Below, piece after piece: positions 10,791 through 24,085 of a stretch of 64,000 nt of DNA (within the stretch, counting starts at the first letter, position 1; each line of letters starts with the position of its first letter). The stretch spans positions 562,611-626,610 of the forward strand of contig NW_001799033.1 in NCBI RefSeq assembly GCF_000165425.1, in the 5' to 3' direction. This DNA is from Paramecium tetraurelia (Eukaryota; Ciliophora; Oligohymenophorea; Peniculida; Parameciidae). The notes below the pieces were generated by a model. It was not told where the DNA came from and made no database searches. It saw nothing but the letters and a program-made list of their open reading frames with translations. The translations under genes were made by a program, and so were the position numbers.

Positions 10791-13026
10791 ATGGATTTCG
10801 ATTAATAAAAAACAAATGAAATCAAACAATATCTAAAATACAAAAGGCTTATGGAGTGGAGTATTGAAAATGGAGTTCTGATGAAAGGTGTAGATTTTCC
10901 AGCTTCCTTTGGTGATGTCACAGGAGTAGTTGCCTCTGAAGACTTACCATCAAATACTGTAAGCACTTATTAAGAAACTATTAGGCATTTATTTGCATAC
11001 CTTAAGCATTAATAATTTCACCAGATAAATGTAAGAGTACCAATCTTAACACAGTTTACAATAGTCATCCAGAAATGTTCGACAAGGATGAAACCAATGA
11101 TGCAGAGTTTAATATGTTAGGTATCAAATTGATATGTATCTAAGTTTTTTATATGTTCAATGAAAAAAAGAAAGGTGAATTGTCATTTTATTACCCCTAC
11201 ATCTCAGCTGTCTAAGCAAATAATACATTGTTAACTTGGTCTAATGAAGACTTAAAGAAAATTGAAGATCCTATCATATTGGAGGAGTTTGCCAACATCA
11301 AATAGGATGTCTTAGGATTATGGGGTAAAGCAAAATAAATCTTTGATAATAATGAGGATGTATTTGGAATACCTAGATTAACTGATAAAAAGGACTTTTA
11401 CTGGGCAGTTGAATGTGTTATGAGTAGATGTTTTGGATGGAGTCTAAAATCTACTTGTATAATTCCAATAGCTGATTTTCTTAACCATTCTAATAGGGCT
11501 TGCACTCATTATATGGTTCATAAAGGGTTAGAAAAAGGGATTCCTCTTAAATAAAAAGATCAGGCACATTTTCAATAGCAATATATTTTAAAAAGAAACA
11601 AAATCAATTTGAGTATTTTAGGAATTGAGAATGGAAATGAAATGTAGATAGTTGAAGATGAGAAAATTAGATTTGTTTTAGATAATAAAGAATATTTGAG
11701 AGATTTAAAAGTTATTGATGATCTGGAAAGCCTCTCAATAGATGGAAGAAAAGAAATAATTAATTAGATATATTATGAGTAAATGATGTAAGATCCTAAA
11801 ATGAATGTTTGGGATTTGGATTCGATGACTTCTTCGGATAGTGAAGATAATGATTCTGATGAGGAAATTAAACTAACAAAACATAAAGAATTAGAGATTT
11901 TGAAGATTAAGGAAATTGCAGAATGGAAAAGAAGGGAAGAATAAAAGAGAATTGAAAAATAATATCAATCTATTTAATTGAAAAATCAACCTATTGTCAC
12001 TGTCACCTTGAATCCAAGTAAAATTCATTGAATAAACAATAGAAAAGAAAAACAAAGTAATCATACGAGGCTTACCTTAATATCAAATCGAAGCCATTAA
12101 AGCAAAATAGTAGATTATGAATGGGAGATTTAGCAAACTACAAAGCGAACCAACATCATCCAGTGATAATGAAAGTGAGACAAGTGAAGAGTCAAAATGG
12201 GATTGGTTGAATGAATATGATTAAGATGCATATTTTTGTATTGCAACTACTGAGCCAATTAAGAAATTTGAATAGGTTACAGTCTCATATGGGCGAAGGA
12301 CAAATAGATTTTTGATCAGTTGGTATGGATTTGCATTGTCAGAAAACATCTACAGTTCATTTAATTTTAGAGTAATTAACTAACTATATAAAGCTATGGC
12401 TAAATACAGACATTTTCAAAGATTAAGAAAAAAGTAGAGATGAAATCTTGAATACAATAATTATTCAAAAATTAATACCTGAGGGTGAATCAATTTTAAA
12501 TACGATTTTATATAATGGTCATGAAATTCCGGTTGCATCATTATCAAAGGAGTTCAGGATTAAAAGGAACAAGCTGAACATAGACACAATCATATTTTTG
12601 CGATTGCTCCTAAGGGTTCATTATGGAAATGAAAAAGATTTATTGAGTACTATCCCTGTGTCGATCGATTATGAAATTTTCGTCATGGAATTTTACTATT
12701 CATTATTACAAAACTTAATGAAATCTTACTCTTAAGACTTGGCTTAAGATCTTAAGGAGTTAGAATAGAAAATGGAATATCAAAAAAGATTTGCAGTATA
12801 CATATAATCTTTGATTACTTAGATTTACATCAACAAAGAAAAAAAGGAAATTCTGATAGGCTAAATGCAAATAGTAGAAGAAGCAATTAGAATATTACAG
12901 AAGTTTAAGGAAACTAAATAGTTGAGAGAAAGTTATCTGTCAGATATTAGACTGGATGTATCCTCAAAAATCTCATTAATTAAAGGACTAAAGCAATACC
13001 TTAAATTTGTGTGGGAGTTTTTATGA
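10791..13026 (+). CDS. SET-domain protein methyltransferase with Rubisco-LSMT-type C-terminal domain
   Basis: 712 aa with introns 10959-10984, 11121-11144, 12018-12042 and 12372-12393. The SETD3/Rubisco-LSMT class of lysine/histidine methyltransferases is recognised by ADFLNHSNRACTHY (cofactor/NH motif) and, far downstream, VSYGRRTNRFLISWYGFAL (catalytic Tyr strand), followed by a helical substrate-binding domain. Between these two halves of SET lies an insert of about 200 residues, rich in Asp/Glu/Ser and Lys (for example SSDSEDNDSDEE and a charged coiled coil), which is not part of the family core. The intron at 12018 is required to join the halves in frame. Substrate unknown; the insert is a probable disordered regulatory loop. 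Confidence 0.85.
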
Positions 13027-13147
13027 TTATATGTTAATTGTATTGTATAGTATTAGATTATTGGATGAAGTTGAGTATTCGAAATGAAGATCTTTATGGG
13101 CATATAATTAATTAAAGAAGTCTTAAGAATATAATATATAATATTTA

Positions 13148-14701
13148 ATGTTTCTCTTATTATTAGTAATACAATGTATTGCAAAAACATCGCTGTTGGA
13201 AGAGACCAATGCCTTATATGAGGAGTGGAGACATAAGGCATAAATGTTGGTTACTAGAATGCCGATGGAAATGATGAGATAAACATTAGGATTAAGAAGT
13301 CTAGATTAGGATTAGGGGGATGAGATTCCTATGCCTGAGATTGACAAGAATTTAAAACATGTCAGAATAAATAGAGTCATGGAGGAAGCAGGGACTTAAC
13401 AACCTCCAGCTACTTTGAACACTACAATCAATGAATATTTAAGATAAGGGCCACTTTATCCACTTAAGTGTTATCTTGGTTAACCTATTCTAATCAATGT
13501 GACTTAACATTATTGCTTTAAAACAAGAGTCACTCAACAATAATATGAGGATATTTCAGCCAACAATACAGCCAACTGTACCATTCGATACCGATTGCAT
13601 TATGGATGTTTATGTCCTCCTGATTTTTATGGAGATTATTGCAGATATTGGAATCCAATAGTTTGTGAAATGGAGCAACCATCTAAGGATTGCAAATTAG
13701 TTGTAGACGAAGATTATTACAACAAAAAGATAGATGGTAATCCCCCATGTTATTAGTTTAAAAGTCGTGAATTTACAGAGGTATTAATATTTAATTTATA
13801 TAGAATGTCAGAACTGTCTGTTATAACTATATTTAAAGTCAATTGAATAGTAGTGTCTTTCATCCAGAGAAGAATTACACTGTGATTTGGAGTAATTACA
13901 CCAGAGGGATCAGTGCATTGTTACCTCAATAATACAAATACTCAGCTCCTATTCCTGATGATCCCAACGATCCATAATAATACATTCAATTTGCTACAGC
14001 AACAGAGGAAGCAGAGAGGGAGTACTTTAAATATTAACAGATTTCATGCATTGGAGTAGAATCAAACACCTTATGCAGTTCCTTACTCTTCAACATAACA
14101 CCGTATGTAAGATTCATCAATTGGACATTCTTATCAGAGTCAGAGACAACTTACATCGATTTGAATTTGACACTCGTCGAGATGTTAGGATAAAAATACT
14201 TTTAGGTTCCCATTAAAATAAACAAAGGAGAACCATTGTATGGCAGATATTCATTAGAAATTGGATTAATCATACATCTCTATGGATTCAATGAATTATA
14301 CGCAACGAATGCATCCAATGAGACAGTAGATAAAGGTCCAAGAGAGTATTAAACACAATTGCAACCCAAAATCTTGTTTTATGAAGATGCTTTGTATGAA
14401 GGTAAGAATATGAAATATTAATCAAGAACCTATGAGTCCTACAAGAGCATTAGATAAAAATGCAAGAGTTGGATTGATCATTACAATTATCATATTACTT
14501 ATTTCAATCCTGTTGGTATACAAGTATAGGAACACAATAACTGAATGCTGCTTTCCTCGTATAGATAAAGTAGTACCAGAATAATACGGCAATTAAAAAA
14601 GTTGTGTGGAAAAGTGTTGTGATTGTTTCAAAGGTAATTAAGCTCGTGAACAAGCCTCTGAGCCTACTCCCTAACATTAAAACTAAAGCTTAGAATAATG
14701 A
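13148..14701 (+). CDS. type I membrane glycoprotein, Cys-rich, unknown function
   Basis: 501 aa with introns 13781-13803 and 14402-14426. It begins with a signal peptide (MFLLLLVIQCIAK...). The large extracellular part has many Asn-X-Thr/Ser sites and one EGF-like knot (YGCLCPPDFYGDYCRYW). A single transmembrane helix near residue 430 (GLIITIIILLISILLVY) is followed by a short cytoplasmic tail with Cys clusters (TECCF, VEKCCDC) that could be palmitoylated. No homolog is recognised. It looks like a surface receptor or adhesion-type protein; the ligand is unknown. Confidence 0.75.
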
Positions 14702-14876
14702 AATATCGTGCACTTATATATTAACAATCTTATACAATTATTATTTATCAACATTTACTAATAACACACTAGTCATTCTAGGCATTCTTAGTAATATAAT
14801 ATTACTGATATTTAAAAAGAGTATGTATAATTTACTAGAACATTATAGTAATTCATATATAAGATACCAAATTAAT

Positions 14877-15955
14877 TCATTCGAATTTTCCGTCAAGATT
14901 TATTCGTTTGCCTTTCTCCCACCATCCAAATTTAACTCTTCCATCTGGCATTAAGTACTTCCCTCTTCCATTCTATTTCCCGTCAACCCATTCTCCTTCA
15001 AATACTTTCCCATCTGGCCAAAAGTACTTTCCTTTACCATGTTTTTTGTCATTAAGATATTCACCATGATATGATCGTCCGTCTGTCCATTAATATACTC
15101 CATATCCATGCATCTTATTATCCTTCCATATTCCCTTGTACTATCGTTCCATCAGCCCAAACATAAACTCCCTATTTTCAATTGTACTTATACATAACCA
15201 TTTATCTTATTATCAAACCACTCTCCTTCGAAGTAACTTCCATCTGGCCACTTATACGTTCCTTATCCTTATTTCTTGCCTTAGAAATATTCTCCCTAAT
15301 ACATTGAATTATCAATCCCTAAATATATTATTAATATACATTTCTCCTGACCTTATCCATGTTGATAATCATTTTTCCATTATCCTGAGTAAACAACTCC
15401 ATTTGACTGTTTGTAAATTCCGAATCCGTTTGCTCTATCACTCTCCCATTGTCCTTCATAAGTAGCACCGTCGATATGGTAAAAGGTTCCTTATCCACAG
15501 GCTTGATTATTCTTCCATTAACCTATGAACTTGGCTCCATCCACCCAAATTTAAATTCCTTAACCGTCTCTTTAATCACCCAACCACTCTCCTTCATAAG
15601 TCGACCCACTCTTAAATTCGTATTTTGGTCGAAATTCTCTTTTTTGAGATTCAAACTTAATTTTTTCTTGCTAATTATATTTGATATTACATCCATACTC
15701 CTCTTATATAAAATATTTCTACGTATTTCTTTTGCTTTTACTTTCTATAGTTGCTTACTCAATTTAAGACTTTTTTAAATACATCCTTGCCTGTTCATAG
15801 GCTTTCCTGGATTTATATCCCTTCCAATACTTTTATATGACAATAGCCTTTTTAGAAAGTAATAATGCCCGAACTTTCTTATCAGTATCATCATGACTTT
15901 AATTTGATTTTTACTATTATGATTAAGATCGTATAAACTTTACGGAGATGGGCAT
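14877..15955 (-). CDS. IQ-motif plus MORN-repeat protein, interrupted by a one-base frameshift
   Basis: N-terminal region has an IQ motif (AIVIQKYWKGYKSRKAYEQ), a calmodulin-binding helix, followed by about eight MORN repeats. Introns 15319-15339 (21 nt) and 15172-15193 (22 nt) hold the phase. The repeat text runs cleanly to GVYVWADGTIVQG and then continues in another frame as IWKDNKMHGYG. The shift falls in the C-run at 15133-15135 (GGG on the coding strand); deleting one base restores a perfect repeat. The spliced length is 1036 nt, one more than a multiple of three, which agrees. It could be a sequencing or assembly error, or a real lesion making this a young pseudogene. No alternative intron of accepted size fixes it. 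Confidence 0.75.
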
Positions 15956-16128
15956 TATTTTATTAAGATAATTAAGAATTTGAAGAAATAACATTTTTAT
16001 GGCTTTCAGATTTCTTAGTTATGGTGACTTCATTGAGTTATTCCAATTTATCTTTCTAACATTAAGCACAATTTGAACATTTTGATCCCATGAAAATTTA
16101 ATTTAAATAACAAATATTATAATATTAT

Positions 16129-18180
16129 TCATTTTTTAGATGGTATTTTGGGTGGAATTTACGCAACTTAATCTTCATTATCCTCATTACCTATGCATTC
16201 AAAATTATTAACACTTCTATTGAATTAATCATTATCACTCTTGCTACTAATCGGTGATATGATTTCTATCTAGTTCTACTCGAGCAAATTCAAATTCGAA
16301 TGTATGTATCTATTACTCTGCAACAAAAACTCATCTTGATTCTTGTTAATCTTATCGAATATTGCTATCATATCATCACCAACCAACTCAAGAATGCTCT
16401 TGTCAGTATCAGTTAATCGTTTTTTCTCTTACAATTTCATGTAAGCATTGAATGCCTACTCCACCTTAATCAAATCTGATTTCTCTTCCTACAAAATAAA
16501 TTGGAATTCCGCCTTCTCCTCTAGAACATTCAACTTTTTCTCAAAATCTTACGAGAACATATCCATAGGTATTAAAGGTTTCGGAATATAATTAAACAAT
16601 TCTAACTGATCCTTATTCAATATCACATACTTTAATTTGTCTATCTCCTGGATCTTAGTCAATATATTGACAACATCCAACTTACACAAGATCTTCTCAA
16701 TTGCATAATCAATCTGCTGCTTTTGTCTCCTCTTCAATCCTATATTCATACACATCAGATCCCATAAACCTACTTTTAACTGTCTCTTCCTCTATTTCAA
16801 ATACTACTTCAATTGACCCCTATTTTAGACTTTCTCCAAATCCCTTTTCGATGATTACGGGATTCTCCCCTGCTTGTTTAATTCCACAATAAGATCCTTC
16901 TGCTCAGGTTTCCCATTGATATTAATATTTATATTTTGATTAGAATTTGAAACTGAATGTACCTCACGAACTTTGTCACCTCCATTTTCAAAATTGAAAA
17001 TCCTATTAGCCATCTACATATTCATCAATGTAGCTATTATAGGACTCACTAGAGTGGTAATAGTCAATGCCACCAATTGCCAAAGACCTCCGACATTACC
17101 AAGAATGTTTTAAACCTTGATGTAGGATCTCTTATAATTATTGGCTCTTTAGTCCATGAATAGAATATTTTCCACATAGGAATTCTGATTGAATGGTCCT
17201 GAGGAGTCCTTGATTGAAGACTGCATCAATCCTAATTCTGTGACTAAGTCCTATTGGATTAATCCGACATCAGTTTTGGTTTCAATCATTTTGAAGGTCG
17301 AGTAAATTTATTTTGATAGACTCGATGAAAATGCCGCAAATTAAACAGTGATAATTTCCTCATAAGGTCTACCTGGATTATCCAATTTTAGTAGAGTATC
17401 TCCTAGATATAATGCAAAAAATCCTGTCTTTAATCCTGCCTAAATTTCTTCAACGGGACTGCACCCATCGTATGTAGATGTGTTTTTGCATGGAGACATC
17501 GAGATGTTGACATACTAATAAGTATCAGCACTGGTATATCCTTGAAGTTACTATTATATTTTGGGTAAATACAGGTGGATTTTCTTCTCCTAGTTTCTTG
17601 TTAATACAAAACATGTTCGTTAAGCGGAATTTTCCAAAAAATTGCTTCTAATACTCTTTTGGAAAATGATCTTCAAGATTACAACCTTCTAAGGGGATAT
17701 TTCTGCATCTAAAATTATATGAATTTTATACATTAAAGAAATATCTGTCGCTTAGGTTGTTTCATTATAAAAACGAGTTCTATTGCAAGCAGTCATAGCA
17801 ATATCAAAGTGTTTCTTGTATGTAGTTAGCGATGATAAAGTTGGTCCTGTGATGCTAATTGCAAAGGTAAAGTTCTCAGAATACAAAGGAAAAGCCTTAT
17901 TCAATAAGTCGTTAAAAAATACCGGCGTATTAAAGGGTTGAGTTTCGGATATAATTATGTTGGGTGTTCTTTAATCGAGGAGGTCTTAAAATTAGAAATA
18001 CAGATAGAGGGCGCACATAATCAAGAGAATGATAGTCAGAAAATGACCCAAAAGAGTATTAAACTTTTGTCTTTTCAAGATTCTAAAAAAAGGAGGTTAG
18101 CCAAAGAAGTCCAATGAATTAACAATGTCAAGAACACAAGTCTTGGCTTCGTGTTTAGATTTCTTTTAAAATTTAAGCAT
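16129..18180 (-). CDS. ciliate-type membrane protein with two TM regions and a coiled-coil tail
   Basis: 668 aa with introns 17709-17731 and 17551-17572. Layout: short N-terminal cytoplasmic part, TM helix around residue 45 (TLLGHFLTIILLIMCALYLY), a long lumenal/extracellular domain with conserved Cys (CNLEDHFP, SPCKNTSTYDGCSP), a second hydrophobic region near residue 350 (WQLVALTITTLVSPIIATLM) preceded by YIKVQNILGNVGGL, then about 280 residues of charged coiled coil. This arrangement, with the IxxILGxxGG-W motif before the second helix, is that of the large ciliate-specific family annotated only as putative transmembrane proteins. Biochemical role unknown. It is divergent from the DEAH-RBR gene, with about 170 bp between starts. 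Confidence 0.75.
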
Positions 18181-18353
18181 TTATATTTAATGAAAAATTT
18201 TGATCACAACACCAATATATATATCTTCGAATTAATTTAACTAAAATAGCTCACTTACATCAAATATATATCAAAAATGAATAATTCAAATTACAAGTAA
18301 TTTTTATAATTAATTGATTTAATGAAAACTTTCTTCTAATAAATATAAAAATA

Positions 18354-21300
18354 ATGAATTCTAAAGTGATTATTAATCAAAACACATTAAGAGATGTTGA
18401 AATGGTATATGAGAAGGCTATCAGAATGATTTCCTGTTTGAAAGAAAAACACAAATTAATAACAAGGATTAGACTTGTTGATAGTGATAAAGCTATATTT
18501 CAGGAATTAGCCAAAGGAATGGCATAATTGATCGATAATTTAAGGAAAGGTGGTGATGTACATTTGATATTTCAATCAAATCTACCTTACTTTGAAGTTC
18601 AATTAGATTTAGAACTATTCATTGTAGAACCGAAGAAGATGAAAGAATGTTTGTTGAGGAAATAGTTACGTGAGTTGGGATTAAAAAATATTTAATTTAA
18701 ATCTAAAGAGTGTAGAGAACATATAATTGCCGATGATTTTATAAATCTGGAGGATGAGTTCAAAAAAGATGAATGCGCTGAGTTGTTGAAAGAGAGGTTC
18801 GATACTTTCAAGGTTTAAGATGAATAAGCCATCATAGAAATATTAAAGAAATATTTAAAAAAGAATCTCATAGAGACATATAATAGGGAATTAATCGATA
18901 TCAGATTCTACATCAATCAGGATTTCGACATAGTTATTGAATATAAGATTAATGATAACTAATTGAATCTCTAGAAAAAAATAAAGAGAAGAAGGTGGAG
19001 TGAAATTAAAGATGCCATCTCTCATTTTTACACTTACTAATACTTGCAAGAGATAACATTATCCATGATGGAATAGATGTTTTACGTAGATGAAATAGAA
19101 TTAATGGAATTAAGGTAGTGTGTCTAATAGATTGTCTAAAATTGCTAATCCAGTTACAACGAGAACTTGAAATACCCCCTTTCCATCTATAAATCAAGGT
19201 TTTGGGATATACTGGGTATATTACCTAGGAGTTTAAATACACATAATAGATTTGGTCAATGCAAAATTATCATTATATAGAATTAGAGTAGACTCTTCTT
19301 TTTGAATCATCAGAAGATTATTGAAAACAAATTAATTAAAAATGATATCACCTTATTTTAAACATACACTTAATTAATAGCTGACAGTAAGCAAAGACTT
19401 GATTTGATTAAAAAGAATGTGTCTTCAAGTAATACTCAAAGTTTGATTAAGCAGAAAAGAGAGTTAATAGAAAAATTATTAATTCTTCCTGAATTAGAAC
19501 AAGAAATATAAGGTCTATAAATTCTTGAGTAATGGAAGTTGAATTAATCAAACTAGGACAATGAAGAAGATTTTATTCTATAGATGCCTGAAGAAACCTA
19601 TGATTAAATAAAGGCAATCACAGATAAGATTGCATAAACAAAACAAATATATGAAGAATATCACAGAGTGTTGAATAAAGTCAAAAATGATGTCATAAAC
19701 TTTTAAGGTTTTAAGACCATTTAACAAAATAAAATATATTTAACAAATTTGTATAAAAGAGTGCTCTAAGAAAAGCAGAGAGTGACTTAGAAATTGCCTA
19801 TTTATTTTAAAAAAAGGGAGTTGATTGATAGCATACAATAAAGTCAGGTAATTCTTTTGATAGGAGCTACAGGATCAGGTAAATCTACATAATTGGTATA
19901 ATATGTATACGAAGAAATTGAGTTGAGAGGGAAAATCATATGTGTAGAGCCAAGAATGATAGCTGCAAGAAGTTTGGCAAAGAGAGTAGCTGAGGAGATG
20001 CATACCAAGCTTGGAGGGAGTGTTGCTTATTTGAATGAATATGATTAATTAGATGATGACAACAAGATTATATTTACTTAGGATAGAATAATACTAAACA
20101 TCTTGCAAAAAGATCCTCTTTTAAATGATTATGAAGTTGTGATCATAGATGAAGCACATGAAAGAAATATGAATACTGATATTTTACTTGGATTACTAAA
20201 GGATATAATAAATAAAAGGAAGGATCTTAAAATAATAATAATGAGTGCTACGATGGATGAAGAATTATTTAGTAATTATTTTTAGTGTAAAGCATTTAAA
20301 GTTGAAGGTAAGTTATTCGATGTAAAGATTAAGTATTAAAATTCATATTCAGACAATTACATAGATTAAATCTAATCATTAATTTAAAACAAGATAATTT
20401 ATAAGGTTATGAATCAGTCATATTAATAAAGACATGTCCTTATATTTTTGGCAGGAATAGATGAAATTCAAAGGCTACTTTATTTATTTTAGGATTATTA
20501 AGATATGGATGAATTTCTATTTTTAGGATTGCATGGTCAGATGACATAGGATGAACAATTCGATGTTTTCTAAGAAACTAAGAAGATCAAAATCATTTTT
20601 TCTACTAGAGTAGCTGAAACAGCTCTTACAATTAATGATGTAAGTGTTGTTATTGACATCGGAGTTGATAGATTCAGTGAATACGATTAAAAAAGAGGAA
20701 TGCAAATTACAAAAATTAGTTGGATATCTTAAGCTTAGGCTAATCAAAGAGCAGGTAGAGCAGGAAGAACGAGACAAGGAAAATGTTATAGATTATACTC
20801 GGAATAGGAATATTAGACATAGATGTAAGAACATAAGACACCTGAAATTTAGAGATGTTGTCTAGATTTAGTTGTGTTGAGAATCAAATCATTTAATAAA
20901 GATCCATTTGAATTTGAATTTATACAATCTCCTAATCGTTAAGCTATGAAAAGTAGCTAAGAATACTTAATAGATATCAAAGCACTAGATGAGCAAGGGA
21001 ACATTACAGTCTTAGGAAAGTTTATGTCATAAATCTAAACAGAGCCAAGAATGAGTAGAATCTTAATTGAAGCCTATTACAAAAATGTATTTAGAGAAAC
21101 TCTCTCCATTATTTGTGTAATGCTTAATAATCAATCATTGTACTTGAAAAACACAGATGTTTCTAATAAAATAGAATGTTTAAATGAAATGGGTGATTTC
21201 TTTACTTATTCTAGAGTTTATTGGGATTTTAAATCACTCACTAATTCCAATTTAAGCAATTTCCAAATAAAATAGAAATGTTTCTAAAAAGGATATCATT

Positions 21301-24071
21301 ACAAGACATTAAAAAATTGCGAAAAAGCCTTTGATGAAATGGAAAAGGCTTTTAGCTATTTTGATTTGTAGTTGTATGAAAATTAAGAAATAAAAAATAA
21401 AATTCTGTGGAATTCAGATTCAACAAGAGAAGAATGTGTGATGACATGCTTTTTAACAGCATTCTATCCTGATTTATGTGTTTATAATGGGAATCCGTAT
21501 ATTGGATACACATTTCTGAAATCAAAAAGAAATGTAAGAATCTATGGATCTAGCACTTTAAGTTTGTTGAATCATTTCCCTAAATACATTATATGTTCAG
21601 ATTTGTATTCTTCAAATTACTTTGATTTCTGCAGAGTGGCCCAAGAAGTAAAATTAGAGAAACTAAAGGAAATCTTAAAACCTAGTTAAATAGAAGAGAT
21701 TGAGAACTTTGTTCCAGATAAGTATCAATACCAATAGCTGAGAAATGTTTCATCCTCCTTATTAAATCATCTAATCCATACGTTTAACTAATACTCATAC
21801 GATGAATAGGAAAAAAGATTCTAATATTATTGTAATAATGATCAAGACAATGGAATTTTCGAAATTTGGTCTTTAAAACCAATAGATCTTGAATTTTACT
21901 AGAAGGATTATTATGAGAAAATGAAAAGCTATCTCTATTTTAGACTTTATGGATAAGGCATGCTTGTTTATTTCAAACATGGAGCATAGATACATGTTAC
22001 CTAGTAATGTACTTCATCTGAGTTAGTGATAGTTCAATTTTCTTCATCTCCTTTTAATATTGAAGAAATCCAATAGATTCTTGATGAATAACATTTATAC
22101 TACAATAATCTGTTCTAGATAAATGCCAACAGATTTGGATATTGTGGATAGATATTCACTAATAGTTAAGAAATTGCCTATCAAATAACCTATGTCTTAA
22201 ATGAAAAAGCCAAGTACAGATTGGAATTATAAAATTAACAGGAATAATAGGAAAGATAAAGGTTGTTCACTATAAAACCAAGAGAAATAAGAAATAGAGT
22301 AATCAAATCATCTGTGGAATTAATTTTTTATGGTTCTGAGAATAAAGGATTTGGATTTATTCAATTTAAAAATTAAGAAGAAGCAGAAGAATTTTTTATT
22401 AAAACCATTTCCATAGTACAATTTAAAGGAAGGCCGTAGGATTTGAAAATTTATTAAGATCAAAAATCTAAAATAAGAATATCAAACGTACCTTATAATG
22501 CAAATGAATATGAATTACTCAGATATTTATAAGATTTGGCTCAATAAAAGAATTGTCCTAAACCACAGTCATTGAATTTAATTGGCAAAGAGTAGACTGA
22601 AACTAAGGATTGGAACCATGAAATCCATAAAGTATTTGAAAAGTATACTGGTGAAAAACCCCTTCATTTAGATATTCGATCTGATAAAAATAATTATAGG
22701 ATAATAGTGAGGGTGATGACCACTACAAATCCAATAAAGTTGGAGGAAATGAGAAAACAAATCAACTTTACTAACAATATATTAGGGTTCTCATCAATAA
22801 CAATGAAAATTGAATATAAAATAATAAAAATAATCAGTAAAAATATATTGGTATAAAATGAAGAAAAAATAAATGATATAAAAAAAGAATTGTAGGCTAA
22901 ATATTCAGAAGATCTATTGAAAATATTCTCATCAGGTGAAAATATGATTATTATTGGTAAGAATCCAAATTTTGTAAGATAAGCATCTTTGATGTTGCAT
23001 GGTGTTCTTAATGGATATAATTTAAAAGTCAATTTGAGAAAATATGTCTTTAAGTAGGTATTAAGGGATAACTAATTTTATCAAGATCTTTTATCATTAC
23101 AAGATTTGCATGGGTTTAAATTTAATACTAAGTTATTGTAATAAGGTGCAATAAAAGTGTATTTAAATCAGGATTCTTTAATTGAAATTTAGAATGCAAT
23201 CAACTCAATGATCAAATAGCACGTCTCAAATAATCTTATCGTAAATATAAGAAATTATTCCTTTAAACCATTATTAACTATCAAAGACAACATTATGTTT
23301 ATGTTACAATAAAAATACAATGTTAGCATAGACTTTATACTTTAGAAAAAACAAATAATTATCTACGGAAACAATGAATAAGCATAGAAATGTAAAGATC
23401 ATTTATTGAAATCTCTATCAAAGTCTCCGGAAGCTTAAAAATAAGATCTTTGTGAAATTTGTTATGGCGAACTAACTGAAAAATATGTACTTGCTTTATG
23501 TAATCACTTTTTCTGCAAAAACTGCCTTTACGAATCCATTAAAGCATAAAATAATCCCCCTTATAAATGCCCATAGCAATCTTGTGATAATTTAATAAGT
23601 CTCTCCGATCTTTAATAGATTCTTTGCGAAATAGAATTTTCTAAATTACTAGATTAAAGCTTTAAAAGATATAAGGATTAACATGCTGATGAGTACATAG
23701 GATGCCTAACACCTGATTGTGAAGAATTCTTTAAAAAGTTAACATAAAACAAAGAATAATTCTATTATTGCTAAAGCTGTTTACAATCATTTTGTTTCTT
23801 ATGTAAGCGAAATGCACATCCCTAAATAAGTTGTGAAGAGGCTAAAAAATTATTTATTGATGGAAAAGACTTAGATGAATCAGAATTACTTAAAATGAAT
23901 ATCAAAAGATGCCCTAAATGTCAAATGGGAGTTCAGAAAAATGAAGGTTGTCTCCATCTTCACTGCACAAATTGTGAAAACCATTTCTGTTGGGTCTGTT
24001 TGCATTAAGCTAACTTAAGTCAAGATATTTATGCACATTTAAGAAGTTAACATGGAGGATATTTTTAATGA
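18354..24071 (+). CDS. DEAH-box RNA helicase fused to an RBR (RING-IBR-RING) E3 ubiquitin ligase
   Basis: A single uninterrupted 1905-residue ciliate-code frame (5718 nt). The centre is a DEAH/RHA helicase: Walker A GATGSGKST (504-512), VVIIDEAHERN (D599), SAT motif MSATMDEELF, and NQRAGRAGRTR (motif VI). The C-terminus is an RBR: RING1 CEICYGELTEKYVLALCNHF from residue 1700, an IBR with CLTPDCEEFF and FCFLCKRNAH, and RING2 KRCPKCQMGVQKNEGCLHLH, in which the Cys at about 1866 is the thioester-forming residue. This is the same order as plant DEAH11/DEAH12. The N-terminal 450 residues are unrecognised and coiled-coil-like. It should couple RNA binding to ubiquitin transfer; the RNA and protein targets are unknown. 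No intron is a notable contrast to its neighbours. Confidence 0.95.
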
Positions 24072-24085
24072 AAGTTTGAATATAA

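Noticed and set aside
12448-12735. Separate 95-aa plus-strand gene
   Set aside because: It is an exon of the SET-domain gene; the same frame continues on both sides in the ciliate code.
13053-13241. Short minus-strand ORFs between 13 and 14 kb
   Set aside because: Antisense shadows of the membrane protein and its leader.
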